This document shows, in pieces, positions 1-7,699 of a stretch of DNA of 64,000 nt. A program made the position numbers and the translations under genes. Location: the NCBI RefSeq assembly GCF_004365175.1, contig NZ_SOCE01000001.1, positions 4,471,403 through 4,535,402 of the forward strand. The letters run 5' to 3'. A model generated the notes under the pieces. The model was not told the DNA's origin, ran no database searches, and worked only from the letters and a program-made list of their open reading frames with translations. The stretch's first letter is position 1. Each line of letters starts with the position of its first letter. Origin of the DNA: Kribbella voronezhensis (lineage in GTDB: Bacteria; Actinomycetota; Actinomycetes; Propionibacteriales; Kribbellaceae).

Positions 1-1869
1 GAACGTGGTGAGCCGCTCGCGCTCAAGGGTCCACGGCATCGCGCAGTACTCGCCCGGCTGATCATCGCCCGCGGCCGCGTAGTACCGGTCGATCTTCTGG
101 TCGATGACCTGTGGTCCGACCCGCCGGCCGGAGCGGTCAGCGCCGTACGCACCTTTGTGGCAGCGCTCCGCCGAGCAGTGGAGCCGGACAGAGCGCCTCG
201 TACGCCGCCTCGCGTACTGGTGACTGCCGGGCCGGGCTACTCGCTTCGAGCCGAACCGGATGCAGTGGATGCCTGGCGGTTCGAGCAGGTGGTGTCGATG
301 ACGACGGCCCAACCAGAGCAGGCGCTGAAGCTGCTGAGCGAAGCATTGGGGTGGTGGCGTGGGCCGGCGTATGCGGAGTTCACCAATGATCACTGGGCAA
401 CGGCAGAGCGAGCCCGGTTGGCTGAGCTGCGACTGCAGGCGGTCGAGCAGCAGGCGGAGGCGCGGCTGGCACTAGGGCTGGCGGGGGAGGCGATCGCGGA
501 CCTGGATGCTCACGTGTCCGAGCACCCTTGGCGTGAGGAGGGCTGGCGACTACTGGCCTTGGCGCTGTACCAAGCCGATCGGCAAGGCGATGCATTGGCC
601 GTACTACGGCGCGCCCGCGGCCTCCTCGTCGAGCAACTCGCCGTCGATCCCGGCCCCGCGCTGCGCCGCCTGGAGACCGACATCCTCAACCAGGCCGAAC
701 ATCTGCGGTCAGCTAGTACTGGCGTGGGCAAGGTGTGGGAGGAGGCCGCGGCGGCGTACGACGAAGCGGTGGGTGTGGGTGCCCGGGCGCGGCTCGAATC
801 GACCGTAGGACTGCTGCGGAACCTGGCGGTCACCGGCGGAGGCGGGCTGGAGGCTGCGCGGCGACACCGGCTGGCGGCGATCGTCGCTGCCGAGGAACTG
901 GGGGATGTGGAGCTGACGGCGCGGGTGATCGGCGCGTACGACGTACCGGCGATCTGGACGCGGTCGGACGACGAGGAGCACGCGCGGCAGGTGGTTGCGG
1001 CAGCGGAGCGGACGTTGGCCACACTGCCCGTCGATCGCGACGCCGCTCGGGCTCGGTTGCTCGCCACGATCGCGCTGGAATCCCGTGGGAGCAGGGATTC
1101 CCGCGGTCGCGAGGCGGCGGCTGAAGCCGAGCGGATCGCCCGGCGGTTGGACGATCCGGGGTTGCTGGGCTTCGCTTTGAACGGCGTGTTCATGCAGAGC
1201 TTCGAGCGTGCTGGTCTGGCGGCTCGCAGAGATGAGATCGGTGCCGAACTGATCAGCCTCGGTACTGCGCATGATCTGGTCGGCTATGAGGTGCTCGGCC
1301 ATCTCATCCGGATCCAAGCGCTCAGTGCACTTGGCGACTTCACTCAAGCCGACCAGCACGCAACGGCAGTGGATCTCCTGGCCGCTCGCCGGGAGCTGCC
1401 GCTGGTAGGGGTCTTCACCCAGTGGTACCGCGTACTACGGCTCGCCGCGGAAGGCCGTACCTCGACGGGCGAGCTGGAGGCCGCCTACCGGGAGGCCGCG
1501 AGGTCATTGGACGGCGCAGGCATGCCCGGCGTACAGAACGGGCTTCTGCCGCTTGCACTGTTGGCTGTGCGGGGTGAGCCCGGTCGTGACGAGGACTGGG
1601 GACCGTACGAGCCATGGGTCCGCCCGCTGGTACTGCTGGCCGAAGGCCGTCGCTCCGAGGCGGCGCTGGCCTTGAGTGCGATCCCGGAGCCACCCAAGGA
1701 TCTGATGTACGAAGCGATGTGGTGCCTCGTACTGCGTGCGGCTCTCGCCCTTGGCGATCAGGGGATGGTGGCAAGGGCGAGGGATGAGCTGGCGCCTGCT
1801 GCTGGAGAGCTGGCAGGAGCCGGCTCGGGACTGCTCACCTTCGGGCCGGTAAGTGACTTGCTGGAGTGA
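1..1869 (+). CDS. SARP/AfsR-type BTAD transcriptional regulator, 5' truncated by window
   Basis: The reading frame is open from the first base of the window, so the start codon lies upstream; 622 residues are visible. The first ~50 residues are the end of a SARP winged-helix DNA-binding domain (LLVDDLW followed by an AVRTFVAALRRAVEP segment). A bacterial transcriptional activator domain (BTAD, residues ~80-220) follows, with the typical AEFTNDHWATAERARLAELR core and a GDALAVLRRARGLL helix. The rest is alpha-helical and TPR-like with no visible NB-ARC P-loop, so this is a medium-length SARP rather than a full AfsR. Such proteins usually activate nearby secondary-metabolism or stress genes. Its stop overlaps the start of the following acetyltransferase gene, so the two are probably co-transcribed. 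The target is unknown. Confidence 0.85.
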   Translation, partial: ERGEPLALKGPRHRAVLARLIIARGRVVPVDLLVDDLWSDPPAGAVSAVRTFVAALRRAVEPDRAPRTPPRVLVTAGPGYSLRAEPDAVDAWRFEQVVSMTTAQPEQALKLLSEALGWWRGPAYAEFTNDHWATAERARLAELRLQAVEQQAEARLALGLAGEAIADLDAHVSEHPWREEGWRLLALALYQADRQGDALAVLRRARGLLVEQLAVDPGPALRRLETDILNQAEHLRSASTGVGKVWEEAAAAYDEAVGVGARARLESTVGLLRNLAVTGGGGLEAARRHRLAAIVAAEELGDVELTARVIGAYDVPAIWTRSDDEEHARQVVAAAERTLATLPVDRDAARARLLATIALESRGSRDSRGREAAAEAERIARRLDDPGLLGFALNGVFMQSFERAGLAARRDEIGAELISLGTAHDLVGYEVLGHLIRIQALSALGDFTQADQHATAVDLLAARRELPLVGVFTQWYRVLRLAAEGRTSTGELEAAYREAARSLDGAGMPGVQNGLLPLALLAVRGEPGRDEDWGPYEPWVRPLVLLAEGRRSEAALALSAIPEPPKDLMYEAMWCLVLRAALALGDQGMVARARDELAPAAGELAGAGSGLLTFGPVSDLLE

Positions 1870-2393
1870 TGGAGACTGAGCAGATGACGTACAGATCTGG
1901 GCTGCGGTTGGTGGGGGACGGGCTGGTACTGCGGGAGTGGGAGCGGGGTGACCTGGCTGCCATGGTCAAGCTCTTCGACAACCCGGAGGTGGCGCACTGG
2001 ACGCCACTGGTCACGCCGTTCGACCTGGACGCGGCGAAGGCGTATCTGGACAGGGCGCTCACCGCCAACGGCACCATTCAGCTTGCGATCACCGTCGACG
2101 GCGGGCAGCCGATGGGTGAGGTGTTGCTGATGACCGACCGGGCGACGCTCGGCTACTCGGTCGGCCCTGAGTTCCGCGGTCAGCGACTCGCAGTACGGGC
2201 CTTGAAGCTGCTCACGGCGTACGCGCACGAGGAAGCGGGTCTGCCGCGGGTCCTCCTCGAGATCGAGCCCGAGAACGACGCCAGCTCAGGAGTCGCCCGG
2301 TCCGCCGGCTACCGGCTCACCGACCTGCTGCCGACCAACGTCACCGACAAGGGCCGCCCGGTCTCGCTGCTCACCTGGGAACATCTCGCCTAG
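1869..2393 (+). CDS. GNAT family N-acetyltransferase
   Basis: A 174-aa protein of the RimJ/RimL-like GNAT class. N-terminal strand LVGDGLVLREWERGDL is typical, and the acetyl-CoA loop is seen as GYSVGPEFRGQRLAVRALKLL (Q/R-x-x-G-x-A-like). The C-terminal EIEPENDASSGVARSAGY matches the substrate-adjacent helix (usual N-x-x-S-x-x-V-x-x-x-x-G-F/Y). ATG at 1869 overlaps the preceding stop in a TGATG arrangement. An alternative ATG at 1884 lies 9 nt after GGAG and may be the true start. Substrate is unknown; coupling to the upstream SARP regulator suggests co-expression. Its stop codon overlaps that of the convergent next gene within one CTAG. Confidence 0.88.
   Translation: METEQMTYRSGLRLVGDGLVLREWERGDLAAMVKLFDNPEVAHWTPLVTPFDLDAAKAYLDRALTANGTIQLAITVDGGQPMGEVLLMTDRATLGYSVGPEFRGQRLAVRALKLLTAYAHEEAGLPRVLLEIEPENDASSGVARSAGYRLTDLLPTNVTDKGRPVSLLTWEHLA
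2390..2393. other. Overlapping stop codons of convergent genes (CTAG)
   Basis: The plus-strand GNAT gene ends with TAG at 2391-2393, and the minus-strand GNAT gene ends with TAG read from 2392-2390. The two stops share the palindrome CTAG with no intergenic space, so each transcript must run into the other gene unless terminated within it. Confidence 0.9.
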
Positions 2394-2872
2394 AGCTCCA
2401 GGGCCCAGTCGTTGCAGGTCATCCAGTGACCTTTCGGGTACTCGAACTGACGGGGGCCGAGCAAAGTGAAACCTGCCTTGCGGCACAGCGCGTTCGACGC
2501 GGTGTTGTCGACACGGGGATAGGCATGCAGGCGCCGATGAGTGCCTTCCGCCGCCGCGGCCTTCGCCACTTCGGCGATCGCCGCGCTCGCGATCCCTCGG
2601 CCCTGGTACGCCGGCAGGATCGCCCACCCGGTCTCCCAGACCGTCTCGCCACCCTCGGTGTGCTCCCAGTACCCGATCGACCCGGCCTTCTCCCCGCCGT
2701 CGAGCACGATCACCGACATCTGCCCCGGCATGCTCTGATCGAAATACCGCCGCTGCCGATCCTTCACCTTCTCCGCACTCTCCGGCCCCCCGAGAAACGC
2801 AGTCATCTCCTCGGTATTGCAGGCCTCCAACAACCAGAAATCATCCTCGGTCCACCTCGTAAGCCGCACCAC
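2390..2872 (-). CDS. GNAT family N-acetyltransferase
   Basis: A 160-aa acetyltransferase read on the minus strand. GTG at 2872 was chosen because AGGAGG sits 8 nt upstream. A longer in-frame extension to 2980 has no ribosome-binding site and an unconvincing sequence. Motif A is visible as WAILPAYQGRGIASAAIAE (Q/R-G-x-G-I/A acetyl-CoA pyrophosphate loop). It is followed by YPRVDNTASNALCRKAGFTLLG, the usual N-x-x-S-x-x-x-x-x-K-x-G-F motif B. This second GNAT is not obviously related to the convergent one. Substrate cannot be predicted from sequence. Confidence 0.88.
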   Translation of the reverse strand: MVRLTRWTEDDFWLLEACNTEEMTAFLGGPESAEKVKDRQRRYFDQSMPGQMSVIVLDGGEKAGSIGYWEHTEGGETVWETGWAILPAYQGRGIASAAIAEVAKAAAAEGTHRRLHAYPRVDNTASNALCRKAGFTLLGPRQFEYPKGHWMTCNDWALEL

Positions 2873-3046
2873 GATCGGTTCCTCCTGGTCGGGATGACAG
2901 ACTGCAGGTCCAATTGCGTCGGATTCGCAGCTTAGGCAGCCCCGCCGACAGTCCCAGGTTGAACCGCTCCCAGGCCTCACTTAGGTCGGAGTGGCGACTT
3001 GCGGGTAGGCTTTGCCGACGCTCTCTTTAAGTTTGGAAGGTCCACT

Positions 3047-3148
3047 GTGGGTTCTGTTATCAAGAAGCGCCGTAAGCGGATGGCGAAGAAGAAGCACCGC
3101 AAGCTGTTGAAGAAGACGCGGGTGCAGCGCCGCAAGCTCGGCAAGTAG
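3047..3148 (+). CDS. Small ribosomal subunit protein bS22 (AURKAIP1/COX24 domain), 33 aa
   Basis: A 33-residue, extremely basic peptide that starts at GTG 3047 (GGAAGG 6 nt upstream) and ends KLGK at 3148. It reads MGSVIKKRRKRMAKKKHRKL and then LKKTRVQRRKLGK, the AURKAIP1/COX24 signature. Actinobacterial homologues (Rv0500B, MSMEG_6068) were recognised as the extra 30S protein bS22 in mycobacterial ribosome structures. Its position just upstream of a GalE2-like epimerase and an acyltransferase matches mycobacterial gene order, which strongly supports the call. It is easily missed because of its size. It presumably binds 16S rRNA in the small subunit. Confidence 0.95.
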   Translation: MGSVIKKRRKRMAKKKHRKLLKKTRVQRRKLGK

Positions 3149-3213
3149 CAGGTCCCGCCGCTCTGGTTCACCAGAGCGGCGTTGATGGTGTTGCTGTCTG
3201 GCTGGGGGTTCTC

Positions 3214-4221
3214 GTGGCACAGGTAGTGATGGTTACCGGCGTCTCCCGGGACGCCGGTGCTCGTTGTGCCCGCCGCTTGGCCGCGGATCCGGCGATCGGG
3301 ACTGTGATCGGCATCGACGTGGTTCCGCCGCGGGCGGAGCTCGGTCGGGTCCGGTTCGTTCGCGCGGACATCCGCAACCCCGTGATCGCCAAGGTGATAG
3401 CCGGTGAGGACGTCGACACGGTCGTCCACACGGGCGTCGTGGCGACCCCTGGCAGCGCCGGTGGCCGGTCGTCGATGAAGGAGATCAACGTCATCGGCAC
3501 CATGCAGTTGCTCGCCGCGTGCCAGAAGGCGCCCGGCGTCCGCAAGCTGGTGGTGAAGTCGTCGACCACGGTGTACGGCGCGGGTCCGCGCGATCCCGCG
3601 ATGTTCACCGAGGAGATGGCGCCCCGGGCGATCCATCAGACCGGGCTGAGCAAGGACGCGGTCGAGGTCGAGGGGTATGTGCGCGGGTTCGCCCGGCGCC
3701 GCCCCGACGTGTCGGTCACCACATTGCGGATGGCCAACTGGATCGGCCCGCAGACCGACTCGCCCATCACCCGGTACTTCGCGATGCCTGTGGTCCCGAC
3801 CGTCTTCGGGTACGACGCCCGCCTGCAGTTCCTGCACGAGAGCGACGGCGTCGAAGCGATTCACCACGCCACCACCAACGACCTCCCCGGCACCTTCAAC
3901 CTGGCCGGGGACGGCGTACTCGTCCTCTCCCAGGCGATCCGGCGACTCGGCCGGCCCGTGCTCCGGCTGCCCTCGTTCACCGCGGCCGGCACCGCCGCCG
4001 TCGTACGCCGGGCCCGGCTCGCCGACTTCTCGCCCGACCAGATCACCTTCTTGACCTACGGCCGCGCCGTCGACACGACCCGGATGCGGGCCGAGTTCGG
4101 CTTCGAACCGCAGTACACGACAGCGGCCGCCTTCGACGACTTCCGGAAGTCGCTGCCGCCCGGCGCGGTCACCTCGGCCGCGCGGCTGCTGACCGCAGGA
4201 CTGGGAGCGGTTCGTGGCTGA
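3214..4221 (+). CDS. NAD-dependent epimerase/dehydratase (GalE2/Rv0501-like extended SDR)
   Basis: A 335-aa extended short-chain dehydrogenase fold. The N-terminal dinucleotide loop is divergent (VMVTGVSRDAGARCARRL), with SRDAG replacing the usual GxxGxxG. Further along come the Asp after beta-2 (IGIDVV), the VVHTG strand and a STTVYGAG segment. The usual YxxxK motif is not evident (the region reads QTGLSKDAVEVEGYV), which suggests a structural, binding or non-classical role. Gene order (bS22, this gene, acyltransferase) is the same as Rv0500B-Rv0501-Rv0502 in M. tuberculosis. GTG start at 3214. Its end overlaps the acyltransferase start by 8 nt, so the two are translationally coupled. The true substrate is unknown; the galE2 name is only by homology. 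Confidence 0.85.
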   Translation: MAQVVMVTGVSRDAGARCARRLAADPAIGTVIGIDVVPPRAELGRVRFVRADIRNPVIAKVIAGEDVDTVVHTGVVATPGSAGGRSSMKEINVIGTMQLLAACQKAPGVRKLVVKSSTTVYGAGPRDPAMFTEEMAPRAIHQTGLSKDAVEVEGYVRGFARRRPDVSVTTLRMANWIGPQTDSPITRYFAMPVVPTVFGYDARLQFLHESDGVEAIHHATTNDLPGTFNLAGDGVLVLSQAIRRLGRPVLRLPSFTAAGTAAVVRRARLADFSPDQITFLTYGRAVDTTRMRAEFGFEPQYTTAAAFDDFRKSLPPGAVTSAARLLTAGLGAVRG

Positions 4222-5317
4222 CGCCGACGTGATCCCGATCGGCTCCGGCGGCCGCCCAGGCCGCGGCACCGGACGCCGTACGACGCCGTCATCCGCAGCC
4301 CGCGCCCTCGCAGGGCCCGGCGCCCAACCACCCAAGCGCACCAAGCGCGCCAACGACCGTCGGGCGGACGAGCGGCGGGGCGGGGATGAGCCGGACCTGG
4401 TGATCGAGGAAGCGGTCGAGGAGCAGGCTGCGGCTGCGGGGCAGTTCGCTGGGTTCGAGCAGTTGGTCCGGGACGCGTTGGGCGCGGACGGGGAGCGCAA
4501 GGTCGCCGAGTATTTGGCGTTCCTGCGCCGCCGGCTGACCGGTGACTACGAGGTCGACGAGTTCGGCTACGACCAGGACCTGACCGACCAGGTGCTGCTG
4601 CCGTTCCTGCGTCCGCTCGCGGAGAAGTGGTTCCGGGTCGAGGTGCGTGGAATCGAGAACATCCCGGACACCGGCAGCGCGCTGATCGTGGCGAACCACT
4701 CCGGCACGATGCCGCTGGACGGCCTGATCACCCAGCTGGTGGTGGCGGACCACGCGAAGCGCCCGCTGCGGACCTTGGCCGCTGACCTGGTGTTCAAGAC
4801 GCCGTTCGTCGGTGAGCTGTCCCGCAAGGGCGGCGCGACGCTGGCCAACAACGACGACGCCGAGCGACTGCTGCGGCAGGGGAATCTGGTCGGCGTCTGG
4901 CCGGAGGGGTTCAAAGGACTCGGCAAGCCGTTCAGCGAGCGGTACAAGCTGCAGCGGTTCGGCCGGGGCGGATTCGTCAGCGCCGCGATGCGTACCGGCG
5001 TACCGATCGTGCCGTGCTCGATCGTCGGCGCGGAGGAGATCTACCCGCTGGTCGGGAACATGGCGTCGCTGGCGCGGCTGGTCGGCGTGCCGTACATCCC
5101 GGTCACGCCGTTCTTCCCGCTGCTCGGTCCGCTCGGGTTGATCCCGTTGCCGTCGAAGTGGCTGGTCGAGTTCGGCGAGCCCATCCGCACCGACGAGTTC
5201 CCCGACGGCGCCGCCGACGACCCGATGCTCGTCTTCAACGTCACCGACCAGGTCCGCGAAACAATCCAGCAGACCTTGTACTCCCTGTTGATGCAACGCC
5301 GCAGCGTCTTCTTCTAA
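4214..5317 (+). CDS. Lysophospholipid acyltransferase family protein (PlsC-like, Rv0502 type)
   Basis: A 367-aa protein. A charged, disordered N-terminal ~85 residues (basic RRTTPSSAARALAGPGAQ, then acidic EEAVEEQ) precedes a PlsC-like acyltransferase domain at ~150-340. The catalytic H-x4-D motif is visible as NHSGTMPLDG. The acceptor-binding motif is GVWPEGFKGLGKPFSERYKL, and later VPIVPCSIVGAEEIYP matches block IV. Such enzymes acylate lysophospholipids or related glycerol-3-phosphate derivatives at the membrane. GTG start at 4214 overlaps the upstream epimerase gene and has GGGAG upstream. The pair is conserved in actinobacteria, suggesting a shared envelope-lipid role that remains undefined. 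Confidence 0.9.
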   Translation: MADADVIPIGSGGRPGRGTGRRTTPSSAARALAGPGAQPPKRTKRANDRRADERRGGDEPDLVIEEAVEEQAAAAGQFAGFEQLVRDALGADGERKVAEYLAFLRRRLTGDYEVDEFGYDQDLTDQVLLPFLRPLAEKWFRVEVRGIENIPDTGSALIVANHSGTMPLDGLITQLVVADHAKRPLRTLAADLVFKTPFVGELSRKGGATLANNDDAERLLRQGNLVGVWPEGFKGLGKPFSERYKLQRFGRGGFVSAAMRTGVPIVPCSIVGAEEIYPLVGNMASLARLVGVPYIPVTPFFPLLGPLGLIPLPSKWLVEFGEPIRTDEFPDGAADDPMLVFNVTDQVRETIQQTLYSLLMQRRSVFF

Positions 5318-5483
5318 CCCGCACCAGCACGAACCAACCACCGCCCATCCCTCACCACCCCCAAGCGGCGGTGCAGCTCTCAGCGACATCGAGTGGCGGA
5401 CGTCTCGGTAGAACGAGCCGGGCAGCACCACCGAGGCGTGTAGTTCCAGGCACCGATTGCCTCGTGCTTGGTCGCGCATACGA

Positions 5484-5525
5484 CCGAAGAGCCCCGGGTC
5501 GAAGGTGGTCGACCGGGGCTCTTCG
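5484..5525. terminator. Bidirectional intrinsic terminator
   Basis: The inverted repeat CGAAGAGCCCCGG... / ...CCGGGGCTCTTCG forms a stem of about 13-16 bp around a short loop. It lies between the acyltransferase gene (+) and the DUF5667 gene (-) and can serve both. The rest of 5318-5565 shows no gene or other recognisable element. Confidence 0.75.
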
Positions 5526-5565
5526 GGTGCTCGGAGTACTTCTGCTTGGACTGCTTCTGCGTGGA

Positions 5566-6714
5566 TTACTTCCAGGGTGGCAGCAACGAGTTGACGACGC
5601 CTGGGAGGTTGATGGTCGGCAACGGGAGGCTCAGGCTGGGAAACGGCCAGGGCCAGCTCGGGGTCGACGCGGTCGGCAGGCTCGGCAGCGACGGCCCGCT
5701 CGGGGTCGTCGTCGGCTTGGTCGACGGTTTCGGTGGGGTCTTCAGATCCGTCGGCGGCTTCACCGGGGTCTCGACGATGGTCGTGTTCGGCACCTGGGTC
5801 GGTGACGTCGACGGCTTCGTGGAGGTCTTGGTGCTCGGCGCCACGGTGGGATCTTCGGTCTGCCCGCCCGGAGTGTTCACCGTCGGCTGACCGTTCTTGG
5901 CCGGCTTGGGCTTGTCGCACTTGGGGCACGCCACGGTGGTGTGCTGGGCCAGTTGCTCGATCGTGGCCAACGCCTCGACCGCCGACTTCAGCGACTCCGG
6001 TGGCAGCTTCGGGGCGAGCTCACCGATGGCCTGGCGGGCGCCGGTGATGAAGGTCGTGATCGCCGTGATCGACGTGGTGTCGCCGTCCTGCTGGTACGAA
6101 GCGACCAGTCTCGACACACCCTTGCGCGCCTGCTGCGAGAACAGGTCCAGCGTGTTGTCGATGGTGGCGGCGTCGCCGTGGTTGTTCACCAGTCCCCGGA
6201 CCTCGGAGAGCCGGGTCATCGCGTGCTCGAGATCGCGCCGGCCCCGGGAGTCGTCCCCGACGCTGACGTTGGTGGAGACGTTCTCGATGCTGCGCTTCAT
6301 CCCGTACAGCGTGTCGCCGGGCATCGCCTGCTGAGCGGCGGCGGCAGAACCGATGCCACCTCCGAGCAGCACGAGCGCGGCGGTACTGGCCACTAGCCGG
6401 ATACGCCGGCCGTGACGATGGCGGATATCTGTCACGGACGCGTCGTCGTCCTCGCGGGGCAGCGGGTCTCCCGCGCTTTCCGGAGTGCTGCGCACCACGG
6501 TCGGAGTCGTTGCGGCTCGGGCCGCGGCCTGCTCGAGGAGGCGGTGCCTCAGCTCGGCAGTGAACTCCGGTCGCGGTGCCACTGCGCCGGCGGTCCTCAG
6601 CCGTCCGACCAGCTCCACAGCGTCCATCAGCTCGGGGTCATCGAGAGTGACGGGGCCCGTGATCGACGGCGTGCGCGAATGACTCCGCGCGCGCTCGAGC
6701 CCTGTGTAGGTCAC
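5566..6714 (-). CDS. DUF5667 membrane protein, probable anti-sigma factor partner of the BldN-like sigma (RsbN-like)
   Basis: A 382-aa single-pass membrane protein. The cytoplasmic N-terminus (~1-125) contains an anti-sigma-like helix pair (LMDAVELVGRLRTAGAVAPR and EFTAELRHRLLEQAA). A TM segment follows at ~130-150 (LVASTAALVLLGGGIGSAAAA), then an extracellular DUF5667 region starting MPGDTLYGMKRSIENV and ending around residue 270 with CPKCDKP. The last ~100 residues are a Pro/Thr/Ser-rich wall-spanning tail. It lies directly downstream of the ECF sigma gene on the same strand, as rsbN follows bldN in Streptomyces; RsbN is the anti-sigma of BldN. The role is inferred from order and topology rather than from a diagnostic motif. 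Confidence 0.8.
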   Translation of the reverse strand: MTYTGLERARSHSRTPSITGPVTLDDPELMDAVELVGRLRTAGAVAPRPEFTAELRHRLLEQAAARAATTPTVVRSTPESAGDPLPREDDDASVTDIRHRHGRRIRLVASTAALVLLGGGIGSAAAAQQAMPGDTLYGMKRSIENVSTNVSVGDDSRGRRDLEHAMTRLSEVRGLVNNHGDAATIDNTLDLFSQQARKGVSRLVASYQQDGDTTSITAITTFITGARQAIGELAPKLPPESLKSAVEALATIEQLAQHTTVACPKCDKPKPAKNGQPTVNTPGGQTEDPTVAPSTKTSTKPSTSPTQVPNTTIVETPVKPPTDLKTPPKPSTKPTTTPSGPSLPSLPTASTPSWPWPFPSLSLPLPTINLPGVVNSLLPPWK

Positions 6715-6824
6715 TCATGATTGCTCGTTCTCCTCAATGGCCAGTCGGGGTCACCGACAGGTCCTCACCAGGCAAACGAGGAAACTCCCTGACGGGTTAC
6801 GAAGGACATTCGTTGTCATTCGTC

Positions 6825-7397
6825 TCACCTCAAGTCCTTGGGGATAACCTTCGCCAAGTGCCGGACGGCCCTCAGTTGCAGTTGCTTCACGGCACCTTCC
6901 GACTTCTCCAGCGCCTTGGCCGTTTCCGCGATCGACAGACCGGCGAAGAACCGCATGGTCAGGCAGTCGCGCTGCTCGTCGGGCAAGGCCGCGACCGCCT
7001 CCCGGAGGACCTCGGCGGTGGCGGCGGCCAGGACATCGACCTCCGGCCCCTCGGTCTGCCGGTCGTGGGTCTCGATCTCGTCCGTCACCACCTCGAGCCG
7101 CACGCGGCCCGACTTGTAGTGGTCGGTGATCAGGTTCCGGGCGATCGTGACCAGCCAGGCCCCGAAGTCCCGGCCCTGCCAGCGGAACGAATCCAGCGCG
7201 CGGAGCGCCCGGACGAACGTCTCACTGGTCAGGTCCTCCGCGAGTGCCGAGGACGACACCCGCGCGTAGATGTAGCGATACACGGTCAGCGAGTACTCGT
7301 CGTACAGCTCGCCGAACGCACCGACGTCCCCTGCCTGGGCGCGATCGACGAGCTCTGCGCGTCTCATCCCGTCCGGGCTTGGCTCCGGCGTCGTCAA
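6825..7397 (-). CDS. ECF RNA polymerase sigma factor, BldN-like
   Basis: About 190 aa with sigma-70 region 2 (FGELYDEYSLTVYRYIYARV then LAEDLTSETFVRALRAL and FRWQGRDFGAWLVTIARNL) and region 4 (LPDEQRDCLTMRFFAGLSIAETAKALEKSEGAVKQL). The sequence pattern, including DLTSETF and WQGRDFGAWL, and the location beside rex-hemA and a DUF5667 gene match Streptomyces BldN, which controls aerial development. The long cleavable N-terminal propeptide of S. coelicolor BldN is absent. TTG at 7397 was taken as start because GGGGAG lies 5 nt upstream. An in-frame GTG at 7469 would add 24 residues but has no ribosome-binding site. It probably forms an operon with the downstream anti-sigma candidate. Confidence 0.88.
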   Translation of the reverse strand: MTTPEPSPDGMRRAELVDRAQAGDVGAFGELYDEYSLTVYRYIYARVSSSALAEDLTSETFVRALRALDSFRWQGRDFGAWLVTIARNLITDHYKSGRVRLEVVTDEIETHDRQTEGPEVDVLAAATAEVLREAVAALPDEQRDCLTMRFFAGLSIAETAKALEKSEGAVKQLQLRAVRHLAKVIPKDLR

Positions 7398-7699
7398 GTT
7401 CTCTCCCCGTTCAACTGACACGTCTACGACTGGTCCATCCGCGAATGGCCACAGCGGCTGAGACAGCACCGAGCGTTACGTCTGAAGCACCGGCTGTCAA
7501 CAGTGTGCGGCGTGCCGGTTTCGCGCCGCCGGGGAAATCGCCCCGGTCCTGATCGCCCCCGAGTGCACCTGTATAGCCGCCGGCGGCCGAGTGTGCAATC
7601 GTTCCCAGCCCACCTCCGGCGAGCGCGGGCCGCGGACGCGGCCTACGCCGGGTAGCTCGAGTCATGAAGAGCACCCTAGTGGGCTCGTGACAGACTCGC

